Of a stretch of DNA of 49,962 nt, positions 33,812 to 44,177 are shown piece by piece. Every line of letters starts with the position of its first letter. Position 1 is the stretch's first letter. Source of the stretch: Sphingobium chlorophenolicum (GTDB taxonomy: Bacteria > Pseudomonadota > Alphaproteobacteria > Sphingomonadales > Sphingomonadaceae); assembly GCF_000722875.1 (NCBI RefSeq), contig NZ_JFHR01000039.1:1-49962 (forward strand), in the 5' to 3' direction. A model generated the notes under the pieces. The model was not told the origin of the DNA, did no database searches, and was given only the letters and a program-made list of their open reading frames with translations. The translations under genes and the position numbers were made by a program.

Positions 33812-34795
33812 CACTGCCTGACCGGCCGCCATGGCGATTTCCAGACTGCGCTTGCGGGCCTCGAAATCGTGGATCTGACCGCCCAATATGACCTCATCGA
33901 CCTGGGTGCGGCGGATGAAGGCGGCCAGATCGCGCTCGACATCGGCCTGAGTGCCGATGCTCGACGCGCTCAGTACGTCGGCCAAGATCGCCTGCGCCTG
34001 GGGCGGCAGGCTTTCATAATAGCCGGGGACCGGGGGTTGCAGCTTGCCGGGCTGACCCGTGCGCAGGCGAATGAATGCCTGCTGCATGGAGGTGGCGACC
34101 AGCCGCGCTTCCTCCATCGTATCAGCGGCAAAGACGTTGAAGCCCGCCATCACATAAGGCTGTTCAAGCTGCGCCGATGGCCGGAAATCGCGGCGATAGA
34201 TGGCGATGGCATCGTCCAGCGCGCCCGGCGCGAAGTGAGAGGCGAAGGCATAGGGCAGGCCGAGCGCCGCCGCCAGTTGCGCGCCGTAAAGGCTGGAACC
34301 CAATATCCACAGCGGCACATCCTCGCCCGCGCCCGGCGTCGCCTGGAAGCCCAGCCGCCCATCGCCCGCGAAATAGGCCTGCAACTCCATCACATCGCGG
34401 GGGAAATCGTCCGGCCCGCCGTTCAGGGTGCGGCGCATCGCCTGCGCCACGCGCTGGTCCGAACCGGGCGCGCGGCCCAGCCCCAGGTCGACGCGGCCGG
34501 GGAACAGCGCGGCGAGCGTGCCGAACTGCTCCGCGATCAGCAACGGTGCATGGTTGGGCAGCATGATGCCGCCCGCGCCGATGCGGATGCGGCTGGTAGC
34601 CTGCCCGATATGCGCCAGCACCACGGCGGTCGCGGCGGATGCGATCCCCGGCATGCCATGATGTTCCGCCACCCAATAGCGGTGGGCGCCAAGGCTTTCG
34701 GCATGGGCGGCAAAGGCGGCGGCGCGCTTGAGCGCCTCGTGCGGGTTGCTGCCTTCGTTGACAGGGACGAGGTCCAGGACAGAAAAACGGGTCAT
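33779..34795 (-). CDS. Luciferase-like flavin-dependent monooxygenase (LLM class)
   Basis: This 338-residue TIM-barrel flavoprotein belongs to the bacterial luciferase superfamily, YhbW/LuxA-like group 1. It begins FSVLDLVPV, then RYWVAEHHGMPGIAS, IRIGAGGIMLPNHAPL and EQFGTLAALFPGRVDLGLGRAPG, all typical. It should use FMNH2 with a separate reductase; none is adjacent. The ATG at 34795 is the domain start. Upstream in-frame sequence is repeat DNA. Its tail overlaps the acyltransferase stop by 33 bases. Confidence 0.9.
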   Translation of the reverse strand: MTRFSVLDLVPVNEGSNPHEALKRAAAFAAHAESLGAHRYWVAEHHGMPGIASAATAVVLAHIGQATSRIRIGAGGIMLPNHAPLLIAEQFGTLAALFPGRVDLGLGRAPGSDQRVAQAMRRTLNGGPDDFPRDVMELQAYFAGDGRLGFQATPGAGEDVPLWILGSSLYGAQLAAALGLPYAFASHFAPGALDDAIAIYRRDFRPSAQLEQPYVMAGFNVFAADTMEEARLVATSMQQAFIRLRTGQPGKLQPPVPGYYESLPPQAQAILADVLSASSIGTQADVERDLAAFIRRTQVDEVILGGQIHDFEARKRSLEIAMAAGQAVSASHEATAAE

Positions 34796-34888
34796 GCCCG
34801 CATATGGGGGGATGGCCGGTTTTATTTCAATACGGGAATTGGAAGTTATGTTTGGGTGGCAGGAAGGGGTGGGACGTGGACCTATCCT

Positions 34889-35025
34889 ATTCCTCCCCAT
34901 CGATAGATGGGGAGGGGGACCGCCGCTGAAAGCGGTGGTGGAGGGGAAGATACGCAGGTCACGCCATTTCCCCTCCACCATGCTTCGCATGGTCCCCCTC
35001 CCCACGCTTCGCGTAGGGAGGATTA
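34889..35025. repeat. Modular intergenic hairpin repeat, copy D
   Basis: A nearly symmetric copy: CCTCCCCATCGATAGATGGGGAGG, then GGACCGCCGCTGAAAGCGG in the left arm loop, the spacer around ATACGCAGGTCACGCC, TCCCCTCCACCATGCTTCGC on the right, ending CGCTTCGCGTAGGGAGGATT. Its left terminal hairpin equals the right terminal hairpin of copy E. Its right loop (ATGCTTCGCAT) is the complement of the left loop of copy A. Confidence 0.88.
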
Positions 35026-35057
35026 GGAGCGTTCGCCATCGGCCAAAAACCGCAAAA

Positions 35058-35501
35058 TCACCCAGCGGCGCGGCCAAATCCCTGTACCGGACCGTCTATG
35101 CGGCGGCCGAAGCCCTGTGGGCGGCGGGCGACCAGAGGATTGGAATCGCGGTCGAGCAGGACCATCGTCTCGGTAAAGCACGGCCTCAGCGCGACCACAT
35201 CCTCGATCAGCTCGTCCGGGCCTTCTCGTCCCTCGACGCAGCGGCGGGCGACCATCTCGATCTTTTCGGCCATGGCGCTCAGGCTATAGGCGCCGAACTG
35301 CGCCGATTCCCCCTTCAACTTATGGGCCGGGGCGACCAGCGCGGCGGCGTTGCGGGCGCGAAAGGCCTCCTCGATCGCGCCGATGGCCTTTTCGCCATCC
35401 TCGCGGAAATAGCCCAATATGCGGAGGAAGGCGGCGCCAAGCTCCGAACGGGATTTGGCAAAATCGGTCCAGTTGACCAGTTCGGCCTCTTGATTTGACA
35501 C
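35058..35501 (-). CDS. Histidine phosphotransfer (Hpt) domain protein
   Basis: This 147-residue helical protein has the Hpt signature APAHKLKGESAQFGA; the His in HKLKG is the phosphorylation site. A GTG start at 35501 follows AAGG. The last ~30 residues (VARRPQGFGRRIDGPVQGFG) are Gly/Arg-rich, not part of the Hpt fold, and stop about 30 bases from repeat copy D. No histidine kinase or response regulator is in the window, so its phosphorelay partners are encoded elsewhere. Confidence 0.82.
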   Translation of the reverse strand: MSNQEAELVNWTDFAKSRSELGAAFLRILGYFREDGEKAIGAIEEAFRARNAAALVAPAHKLKGESAQFGAYSLSAMAEKIEMVARRCVEGREGPDELIEDVVALRPCFTETMVLLDRDSNPLVARRPQGFGRRIDGPVQGFGRAAG

Positions 35502-35577
35502 CCTTCGACACTCCCTGCTCTGTCGCGGGACTATAGAAGAAGGGGCGTAAACATGGGGTTAAGCGGAACGGCTGTCC

Positions 35578-35793
35578 TCAGCGCAAGCGGGAGATGGCGA
35601 AGAGATGCGCGCCCTTCGCCGCGAATTCCCAGCCCTGTTGCCGCGCCAGCGCTTCCAGTTCGGTCGGCGCGACCGGGTCGTCCGCCTCCACCGTCACGGC
35701 GTCGGCGGATCGCATCGCCCGTGCCACGCGCAGCGCGGGCCAGGGGCATTTCATGCCCCTGGCGTCGATATGCGCCGCTTCACTTGCTGGCAT
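35578..35793 (-). CDS. TusA-family sulfur carrier protein
   Basis: This 71-residue protein has the TusA/SirA fold. IDARGMKCPWPALRVARAM contains the CPxP motif whose Cys carries persulfide sulfur. The rest matches beta–alpha–beta–alpha–beta spacing (TVEADDPVAPTELEALARQQGW). Family members relay sulfur in tRNA thiolation or molybdenum cofactor and sulfur metabolism. It starts inside the end of der (14-base overlap), so its translation is probably coupled to der. Confidence 0.9.
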   Translation of the reverse strand: MPASEAAHIDARGMKCPWPALRVARAMRSADAVTVEADDPVAPTELEALARQQGWEFAAKGAHLFAISRLR

Positions 35794-37150
35794 AGGGGTT
35801 TTTGGCGCTGCGCAGCGTCAGCCGCACCGGCACCGCGCCGAAGCCCAGTTCCTTGCGGATGCCGTTCACCAGATAGCGGCGATAGCTTTCCGGCAATTCG
35901 TCCAGCCGCGTGCCGAACAGTACGAAGGTCGGCGGGCGCGTCTTGTTCTGGGTGATATAGCGCAGCTTGATCCGCTTGCCGCCGGGGGCGGGGGGCGGAT
36001 TGGCCTCCAGCGCGCGTTCGAACCAGCGGTTGAGGATGCCGGTTGATACGCGCTGCGACCAGGCGGTGCGGGTTTCGAAGGCGACGCGGATCAGGTCGTC
36101 CAGCCCCTTGCCGGTCGCGCCGGAGACGGTCATGATCGGCACGCCGCGTATCTGCGCCAGGCCGTCGGACAGCGCCTGCTTGATGCCCTGATAGAGCGCC
36201 GAGCCGTTCTCCACCGTATCCCATTTGTTGAGCGCGACGACCAGGGCGCGGCCTTCCTCCAGCACTTTGTCGGCGATGCGCAGGTCCTGCGCCTCCAGCC
36301 CGCGGGTGGAATCGAGCAGCAGCACCACGACTTCGGCGAAGTTCACAGCGTTCAGGCCGTCCGAAACGGCCAGCTTTTCCAGCTTGTCTTGCACCTTGGC
36401 GCGCTTGCGCATGCCCGCCGTGTCGATCAGGCGGACCGGGCGTTCCTGGCCGTCCGGGCTGGTCCATTGCCAATCGACCGCGATGGAGTCGCGGGTGATG
36501 CCCGCTTCCGGCCCTGTCAGCAGGCGATTTTCGCCCAGCAGGCGGTTGATGAGGGTCGACTTGCCCGCATTGGGGCGGCCGACAATGGCCAGTTTCAGCG
36601 GTGCGGATTCGAAATCGGCCTCGTCCGGTTCGCCTTCTTCCTCTTCCTCATCCTCCCGGTCGATATAGGGGAGCAGCGCTTGGAACAGGTCGGCCAGGCC
36701 CTGGCCATGTTCGGCGGAAAAGGGGACGGGATCGCCAAGGCCCAGGCTGAAAGCCTCCATCACGCCGTCGTCGCCCGCCCGGCCTTCCGCCTTGTTAGCC
36801 ATCAGCACGACGGGCGCGTCGCCCTCGCGCAGCCAGCGGGCGATTTCCTCGTCCAGCGGGGTGATTCCGGCGCGGGCGTCCACCACGAACAGGGCGACAT
36901 CGGCATTTTCGACCGCCGCCTGCGTCTGCATGCGCATGCGGCCGGGGAGGGTCTGGGGGTCTTCATCCTCATAACCGGCGGTGTCGATAATGGTGAAATC
37001 GACGCCGAGCAGGGACGCCTGCCCCTCTCGCCGGTCGCGGGTCACGCCGGGCTGGTCGTCGACCAGCGCCAGCTTCTTGCCGACGAGCCGGTTGAAAAGG
37101 GTGGACTTGCCCACATTGGGCCGCCCGACAATGGCAACGGTGGGCAGCAT
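35780..37150 (-). CDS. der: Ribosome-assembly GTPase Der (EngA)
   Basis: This 456-residue protein has two tandem G domains and a KH-like C-terminus, and is required for 50S subunit maturation. G1 motifs are GRPNVGKST (domain 1) and GRPNAGKST (near residue 195). G3 motifs are DTAGYEDE and DTAGMRKRAK. G4 of domain 2 is NKWD. G4 of domain 1 reads NKAEG, with Glu where E. coli has Asp, as I recall is common in alphaproteobacteria. An acidic linker (DREDEEEEEGEPDE) separates the domains. It lies downstream of bamB, as in E. coli, with an inverted repeat between them. Confidence 0.96.
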   Translation of the reverse strand: MLPTVAIVGRPNVGKSTLFNRLVGKKLALVDDQPGVTRDRREGQASLLGVDFTIIDTAGYEDEDPQTLPGRMRMQTQAAVENADVALFVVDARAGITPLDEEIARWLREGDAPVVLMANKAEGRAGDDGVMEAFSLGLGDPVPFSAEHGQGLADLFQALLPYIDREDEEEEEGEPDEADFESAPLKLAIVGRPNAGKSTLINRLLGENRLLTGPEAGITRDSIAVDWQWTSPDGQERPVRLIDTAGMRKRAKVQDKLEKLAVSDGLNAVNFAEVVVLLLDSTRGLEAQDLRIADKVLEEGRALVVALNKWDTVENGSALYQGIKQALSDGLAQIRGVPIMTVSGATGKGLDDLIRVAFETRTAWSQRVSTGILNRWFERALEANPPPAPGGKRIKLRYITQNKTRPPTFVLFGTRLDELPESYRRYLVNGIRKELGFGAVPVRLTLRSAKNPYASK

Positions 37151-37177
37151 GAGAGGCCCTATTCCTTTAAACTATGA

Positions 37178-37243
37178 GTGCTCCTGCGAAGGCAGGAGCC
37201 CAGTTCCAACGCTTGGACTGGGCTCCTGCCTTCGCAGGAGCAC
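37178..37243. repeat. Long perfect inverted repeat (double REP) between bamB and der
   Basis: The arms 37178–37204 and 37217–37243 are perfect 27-base inverted copies. Each arm is itself a hairpin (CTCCTGC-GAAG-GCAGGAG). The loop TCCAACGCTTGG extends the pairing. The core equals the REP at 19318–19337. In the nascent bamB–der transcript it would form either one long stem or two short ones, so it could stabilise the bamB 3' end or dampen read-through into der. Confidence 0.88.
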
Positions 37244-37267
37244 GGTTACTTAACATCATCGATGGCG

Positions 37268-38602
37268 TCAGCGAAACGCCGTCAGCTTCCCGTCATCCGC
37301 GAGGATATAGAGAGTGTTGTTCGCGACCACCGGCGACAGCGACATCGGCCGGTCCAGGTCGATTTCCGCCTGGACCTTGCCCGTGGTCGGATCGACATAG
37401 TTGAGGTCGCCATGGGTCGACACCAGAACCAGTCGTCCGCCCGCCAGCACCGGGCCTGTCCAGCGGATCGCCTTGTCCTTCTTCTTTTCCTTCTGCCAGC
37501 GGCGAAGCTGGCTGATCCAGCGGATCTTGCCGGTGGCGCGGGCGACGCAGAGCAGTTTCGCGTCGCTGGTCACCGCGAACACCCATTCGCCCACGACCGA
37601 GGGGGTGGAGATGCCCGCGATGTTGATTTCCCAAAGCCGCTGGCCGCTCACCAGTTCATAGCTGGCCATGCGGCCGCCCTGGCCGATGGCGAAGACCCGG
37701 CCCCGGTCGATCACCGGATCGGCGTCGATGTCGGTCAGAGTCGCCACGGCGGTCGAGATGCTGGTGCGCGACAGGGCGTCGCCCCACAGGGTCCGGCCAT
37801 TTTCATAGCGATAGGCGGTGAGTTCGCCCGAACTGTAACCCGCGATCACCGTACCCTGCGCGGCGGCCGGGGCGGCCACGCCGAAGATTCCGGTTACTTG
37901 CAAGGTGCCGCTATCGGTCCACTGCACTTCGCCGTCGCTCTGGTTGAGGGCGAAAATCTGATTGTCCTGGCCCATCACATAGACATGGCCGTTGGCCAGC
38001 GTCGGCGCGCCACGCAGCGGGCCGCCGGGGCGCTTCTTCCATAGGATCGCGCCGCTGTTGGCGTCGATCGCCGCGACATCGCCTACGCCGGTGCTGGCGT
38101 AGAGCTTGCCGTCGATCACGCTGACGCCGCCGCCGAACAGGGCGCGGCCGCTACCCTGGGCGGGCAGGGGCGTCTGCCACAGTTTCGCGCCGCTATTGGC
38201 GTCGAACGCGATCACCCGCGCATCGGCGTCGATGACGTAGAGCTTGCCGCCCACCACCACCGGGGCGGAGGCGAGGCGCGCCTGTGGCGTGCTGCCCGCG
38301 ATGGAGATGGTCCAGGCCCGCGTCGGCGAAGCGCCCAGAGCCAGATTGCCCATCGTCTTGGCGGGGCTGCCCCCCGGCTGCGACCATTGGTCGTTCACAT
38401 AGGGTTCGGGCAGGGCCACGGGCACGTCGGCCAGCGTCGGGTCGACCTCCACCCCCTGCTCATTGCTCAGGATCGAGGTGCGCTTGCCGACCACGGGGGT
38501 CTTGGGACCGCCCTTCTTGCCGCCGATCACGCCGCATCCCGCCAGCAGGGCGATCATCATGGCCACGGTCACGGCGCGACCGGCGCCCGAAAATTTCGTC
38601 AT
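37268..38602 (-). CDS. bamB: Outer membrane assembly lipoprotein BamB
   Basis: This is a protein of about 444 residues with a lipoprotein signal (AVTVAMMIALLAGCG; lipobox LAGC). An eight-bladed PQQ-like beta-propeller follows: repeated motifs such as GGKLYVIDADARVIAFDANSG and DGKLYASTGVGDVAAID, here shortened to VIAFDANSGAKLW, DANSGAILWKK and PTTGKVQAEIDL. BamB supports BamA in folding outer-membrane beta-barrels. The ATG at 38602 has GGGGAAG at the right distance. The in-frame ATG at 38629 overlaps the upstream stop as ATGA and is an alternative, giving 453 residues. The order YfgM–BamB–Der matches E. coli. Confidence 0.93.
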   Translation of the reverse strand: MTKFSGAGRAVTVAMMIALLAGCGVIGGKKGGPKTPVVGKRTSILSNEQGVEVDPTLADVPVALPEPYVNDQWSQPGGSPAKTMGNLALGASPTRAWTISIAGSTPQARLASAPVVVGGKLYVIDADARVIAFDANSGAKLWQTPLPAQGSGRALFGGGVSVIDGKLYASTGVGDVAAIDANSGAILWKKRPGGPLRGAPTLANGHVYVMGQDNQIFALNQSDGEVQWTDSGTLQVTGIFGVAAPAAAQGTVIAGYSSGELTAYRYENGRTLWGDALSRTSISTAVATLTDIDADPVIDRGRVFAIGQGGRMASYELVSGQRLWEINIAGISTPSVVGEWVFAVTSDAKLLCVARATGKIRWISQLRRWQKEKKKDKAIRWTGPVLAGGRLVLVSTHGDLNYVDPTTGKVQAEIDLDRPMSLSPVVANNTLYILADDGKLTAFR

Positions 38603-38625
38603 GCTGTGCTTCCCCATGCGCCCGA

Positions 38626-39324
38626 TCATTCCTGTCCCGCCCCATTCGGCGTTTCGACTGCATCCACACCCAATAAGCCCGCCATCTGTCGCGCGCGTGA
38701 ACGGATCGACTGGGGCACGTTCTTGTCCTTCGCCATGGCGGCGAACAGCGGCCCGGCCAGATCGGGCTTGCGCATCTTCATATAGGCGATGGCGACCAGT
38801 TCCCCGGCGCTGCCGAACCAGGGCGCGCCCTCCACCGCGAGCGGCTTCAACCGGTCGACCACCTGCTGCGGTTGCAGGCTTTCATATTCCAGCGTGGTCT
38901 GGCGGATCAGCGCCAGGTCGCGATAGGGCCGGTCGAGCGAAGCGTCGTCGGCCATTGCCTTGTATGCGGCGATGGCGGCCTTGGAGTCGCCCTTACGCGC
39001 GGCGGTGCCCGCCTTCACCAGCAGGGCGGATGCGCGGAAGCCGGGCTGGCTGGCCTGGGTCAGCTTGTCCAGTTCCTTGGCGTCGGGCGTGCCGCCGCCG
39101 ACCGCCGTGGAAATCACCTTGTCCATTTCCTCGGACACGGCCTGCGACTGCGTCTTGGTGTAATGCTGCCAATAGAGGAAGGCGCCGAACAGCAGGAGGC
39201 CGCCGAGCACCAGCGCGACGATCCAGCGGCCGAAGCGCTGCCAGAAGGTCAGCAACTGGTCCTGCCGGACGGCCTCGTCCACCTCGCGCATGAAGGCTTC
39301 GCTATTTTGCGGCGTCAGGGCCAC
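38626..39324 (-). CDS. YfgM-like membrane-anchored TPR protein
   Basis: This 232-residue protein has a short cytoplasmic N-terminus (NSEAFMREVDEAVRQDQLLTFW, here NSEAFMREVDEAVRQD), one membrane helix at about residues 33–53, and a periplasmic TPR-like domain (AAIAAYKAMADD, RDLALIRQTTLEYE, SAGELVAIAYMKM). This is the YfgM/DUF2133-type pattern. E. coli YfgM works with the PpiD chaperone at the Sec translocon. It is the first gene of the yfgM–bamB–der–tusA series and overlaps or abuts bamB. Confidence 0.85.
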   Translation of the reverse strand: MALTPQNSEAFMREVDEAVRQDQLLTFWQRFGRWIVALVLGGLLLFGAFLYWQHYTKTQSQAVSEEMDKVISTAVGGGTPDAKELDKLTQASQPGFRASALLVKAGTAARKGDSKAAIAAYKAMADDASLDRPYRDLALIRQTTLEYESLQPQQVVDRLKPLAVEGAPWFGSAGELVAIAYMKMRKPDLAGPLFAAMAKDKNVPQSIRSRARQMAGLLGVDAVETPNGAGQE

Positions 39325-39398
39325 TTGGGTCTCCAGAAATTCGTCGGTTACGGCACGCGGAAGGCGCGATCATTAGCGGCGCTCGTGGCTCGCGCAAC

Positions 39399-40271
39399 TC
39401 ACTTTTTGGGCCGATAGACCTGATCTTCGGTCGGAAAGTTCCGGTTTCGGACATCCGCCGCATATTGGGCGGCGGCATTGCCGATGGTTTCCGCGATATT
39501 TTCATAGCGTTTCACGAAACGGGGCACGCGTTCGAACATGCCCAGCATATCCTCCGCCACCAAAACCTGCCCGTCGCAATGGGCCGATGCGCCGATGCCG
39601 ATCACCGGCACGTCGACGCTGTCGGTGACGGTGACGGCGATCTCCTCCATCACCCCCTCCAGCACCATGGCGAAGGCGCCCGCCTGCGCCACGGCGCGGG
39701 CGTCGGAGATGATCTTGTCATGCTCCTCCTGGCTCTTGCCGCGCGCGCCATAGCCGCCCAGCGCGTTCACCGCCTGCGGCGTCAGGCCGATATGCGCCAT
39801 CACCGGAATGCCGCGCTGGCTGAGGAAAGCGATGGTTTCCGCCATCGCCGCGCCGCCCTCCAGCTTCACCCCCGCGCAGCCGGTTTCGGCCATGACGCGG
39901 CTGGCGCTGGCGAAGGCCTGTTGCGGGGAGGCTTCGTAGCTGCCGAAGGGCATGTCGACCAGCACGACGCTGTGATAGCTGCCCCGCACCACGGCCGCGC
40001 CATGGGCGATCATCATGTCCAGCGTGACGGCCAGGGTGGAGGGCAGGCCGTAGATCACCTGCCCCAGCGAATCGCCCACCAGCAGCATGTCGCAATGCGG
40101 ATCGAGCAGTTGCGCCTGCCGCGCCGTGTAGGCGGTCAGCATCACCAGCGGCTGTTCCGTCCTGCCCCCGGCCTTGCGGCGCTGGATGGCGGGCACGGTC
40201 AGGCGCTTCATCGGCGCGGGCGTGGGATTGGCGCGGCTGGTCGACGTGTCGAGCGTGAAGGTCGTGGACAT
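39399..40271 (-). CDS. panB: 3-methyl-2-oxobutanoate hydroxymethyltransferase
   Basis: This 290-residue TIM-barrel enzyme makes ketopantoate for pantothenate and CoA synthesis. Mg2+-binding Asp motifs are visible in MLLVGDSLGQV and VLVDMPFGSYE. The GVKLEGG motif and the catalytic-base region LEGVMEEIA follow. A ~25-residue Thr/Pro-rich N-terminal extension precedes the barrel (TVPAIQRRKAG). A long C-terminal tail ends VYRPKK. No panC is nearby. It ends 75 bases before the YfgM-like gene and could be read with it. Confidence 0.95.
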   Translation of the reverse strand: MSTTFTLDTSTSRANPTPAPMKRLTVPAIQRRKAGGRTEQPLVMLTAYTARQAQLLDPHCDMLLVGDSLGQVIYGLPSTLAVTLDMMIAHGAAVVRGSYHSVVLVDMPFGSYEASPQQAFASASRVMAETGCAGVKLEGGAAMAETIAFLSQRGIPVMAHIGLTPQAVNALGGYGARGKSQEEHDKIISDARAVAQAGAFAMVLEGVMEEIAVTVTDSVDVPVIGIGASAHCDGQVLVAEDMLGMFERVPRFVKRYENIAETIGNAAAQYAADVRNRNFPTEDQVYRPKK

Positions 40272-40320
40272 GGCTGCGCTCTACAGCAGCGCGGCGGCGG
40301 GCGCAAATCGGGGTTAAATT

Positions 40321-40400
40321 CGTCATCCTGGCGGAGGCAGGGATTCCGCGCGATAGGGCACGGAGTAGCTTCACGAGATCCCAGCCTTCGCTGGGATGAA
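40321..40400. repeat. REP-like element with ATCCCAGC-CTTC-GCTGGGAT hairpin
   Basis: The 190-base gap between panB and the TonB receptor holds a CGTCATCCTGGCGGAGGCAG… segment. It ends in a perfect hairpin ATCCCAGC-CTTC-GCTGGGAT (about 40378–40397) of the same CTTC-loop style as the REPs at 19318 and 37178. The outer ends GTCATCC / GGATGA are also complementary. Confidence 0.75.
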
Positions 40401-40436
40401 AAAATACGGGGAGCGACAGGGCTGTGTCGCTCCCCG
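40399..40436 (-). terminator. Terminator of the TonB-dependent receptor gene
   Basis: A 12-bp stem (CGGGGAGCGACA / TGTCGCTCCCCG) lies 25 bases after the receptor stop codon. On the minus strand it is followed by TATTTTTTC, a classic rho-independent terminator. Confidence 0.9.
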
Positions 40437-40460
40437 CAGGGGGTGAACCTCGCTAAAGGA

Positions 40461-42944
<2,484 letters not shown>

Positions 42945-43113
42945 GATGATTCCCCTTCCGGATGTCCGGTGAATATTGATCGCGGCCTCTGCGGTGATCC
43001 GCTCAAAGCCGAAGGTCTGGGAATGGAAAATGTGGCCCACCCCTTGCCACCTGTTATTCGGCCCTTTTCCGGGCCTTTTTCAGCAACCCTGCATCTTGCC
43101 CCCCGCTATTGCT

Positions 43114-43302
43114 TCAGGCGGTGAGGCGTGTCTTTTCCGTGACGTCGATCTGCACCACCCGCGCATCGTGGACGGTCAGCGTGACCGAACCGAACCGCAG
43201 CGCTTCGAGCACGCTGCGCACCTTTTCGATGCTGATCGCGATGTCGTGGCGCTGGCCTTCGCGGCCGTTGCGGGCAAATTCAATCGAACGGTTTTCACTC
43301 AT
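43114..43302 (-). CDS. YezD-family small protein (DUF2292)
   Basis: This 62-residue protein has the single DUF2292 domain: ISIEKVRSVLEALRFGSVTLTVHDARVVQID, read in short pieces as VRSVLEALRFGSVTL and HDARVVQIDVTEK. AGAGGTG precedes the ATG. An in-frame ATG at 43347 is possible but the extra residues fall in the promoter-like region. YezD genes are often linked to sulfur-assimilation loci. Here it lies upstream of a TonB receptor and shares a motif with the RBBP9-like gene. Confidence 0.85.
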   Translation of the reverse strand: MSENRSIEFARNGREGQRHDIAISIEKVRSVLEALRFGSVTLTVHDARVVQIDVTEKTRLTA

Positions 43303-43337
43303 AAACACCTCTTGATCGCTCTTTATCTCAACTGGAT

Positions 43338-43347
43338 TGATAGACAA
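43338..43347 (-). promoter_or_regulatory. TGATAGACAA motif upstream of yezD
   Basis: TGATAGACAA (plus strand) lies 36–45 bases before the yezD start in an AT-rich stretch and is preceded by TTTATCT at 43322–43328. A near-identical TGGTAGACAA sits before the RBBP9-like gene. It could be a shared operator or -35 region. Confidence 0.45.
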
Positions 43348-43399
43348 AAAAGCAAATATAAGGGGCGCTCAAGTTTCTCTTGTCGCGCCCCATTCGAAT

Positions 43400-44068
43400 T
43401 CAGCCGTTGACCCGCAGCGCCGCCAATCGCCGCTCCTGATGCGCCAGCGGTATGGCGGGCCGTAACTGGCGCATCGCAGAGGCCTGCTCATGCGCATTGT
43501 CGATCAGCTTTTCCAGCAGTGCCTGACCGAAGCGCCATTCGCCCAGGCCCGATTCCGCATTGATGTGGCCGCAATAACCGGCGTCGACAAAGCTGCTGCC
43601 CCAATTCTTACCGATGCTGTGGGCGCGTTCGAAGAAGATATAGGGATCGTTGCGGCTCGCCACGACGATCGACGGGAAGGGCAGTTGGGCGCGGGGCGTG
43701 GGGCCGAAGCCGCCGATCGTTTCCGGCGTTTCCATCCGGTCGCAATCGGGCGGCGCCACCAGCAGCGCGCCCGTCACCGGCCAGCCATAGGCCTGGCTCT
43801 GCAAGGCGCCCCACCAGGCGACCGCCAGGCAGCCCAGGCTGTGCGCGGCCAGGATGATCGGCCCGTTCGCCGCCCGGATCGCTGCGTCCAGTCGCGTGAC
43901 CCAGCTATTACGGCTGGGGCTGGCCCAGCTTCCCAGGTCGACGCGCTCGCAATCTCCACGCGTTTCTTCCCACAGCGTCTGCCAATGGCCGGGGCCGCTG
44001 TTGTTGAGACCGGGTATGGTCAGCACGACCGGTTGGCGCGCGTCACCCGAATGTCCGAATCGCTCCAT
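43400..44068 (-). CDS. RBBP9/YdeN-type alpha/beta hydrolase
   Basis: This 222-residue serine hydrolase belongs to the RBBP9/YdeN family (DUF1234). It starts VVLTIPGLNNSGPGHWQTLWE, read as PGLNNSGPGHWQ. The nucleophile elbow is AAHSLGCLA. The Asp is in ASRNDPYI and the catalytic His in GYCGHINAESG. The N-terminus follows a distinctly AT-rich promoter region. Bacterial members of this family near sulfur genes are common, but no substrate is known. The C-terminal ~35 residues are Ala/Arg-rich. Confidence 0.88.
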   Translation of the reverse strand: MERFGHSGDARQPVVLTIPGLNNSGPGHWQTLWEETRGDCERVDLGSWASPSRNSWVTRLDAAIRAANGPIILAAHSLGCLAVAWWGALQSQAYGWPVTGALLVAPPDCDRMETPETIGGFGPTPRAQLPFPSIVVASRNDPYIFFERAHSIGKNWGSSFVDAGYCGHINAESGLGEWRFGQALLEKLIDNAHEQASAMRQLRPAIPLAHQERRLAALRVNG

Positions 44069-44115
44069 GGTCAGATCCTCGTCCTATTGTCGAGGGAGAG
44101 ATAATTCTATTTATC

Positions 44116-44125
44116 TGGTAGACAA
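44116..44125 (-). promoter_or_regulatory. TGGTAGACAA motif upstream of the RBBP9-like gene
   Basis: TGGTAGACAA (plus strand), preceded by TTTATC, lies 48–57 bases before the hydrolase start in an AT-rich island. It matches the yezD upstream motif in nine of ten positions. Confidence 0.45.
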
Positions 44126-44177
44126 TGGTCAAGCGACAAAATGTGTCGAAATCTAGGCAATCCGATTCATCTGGCAT

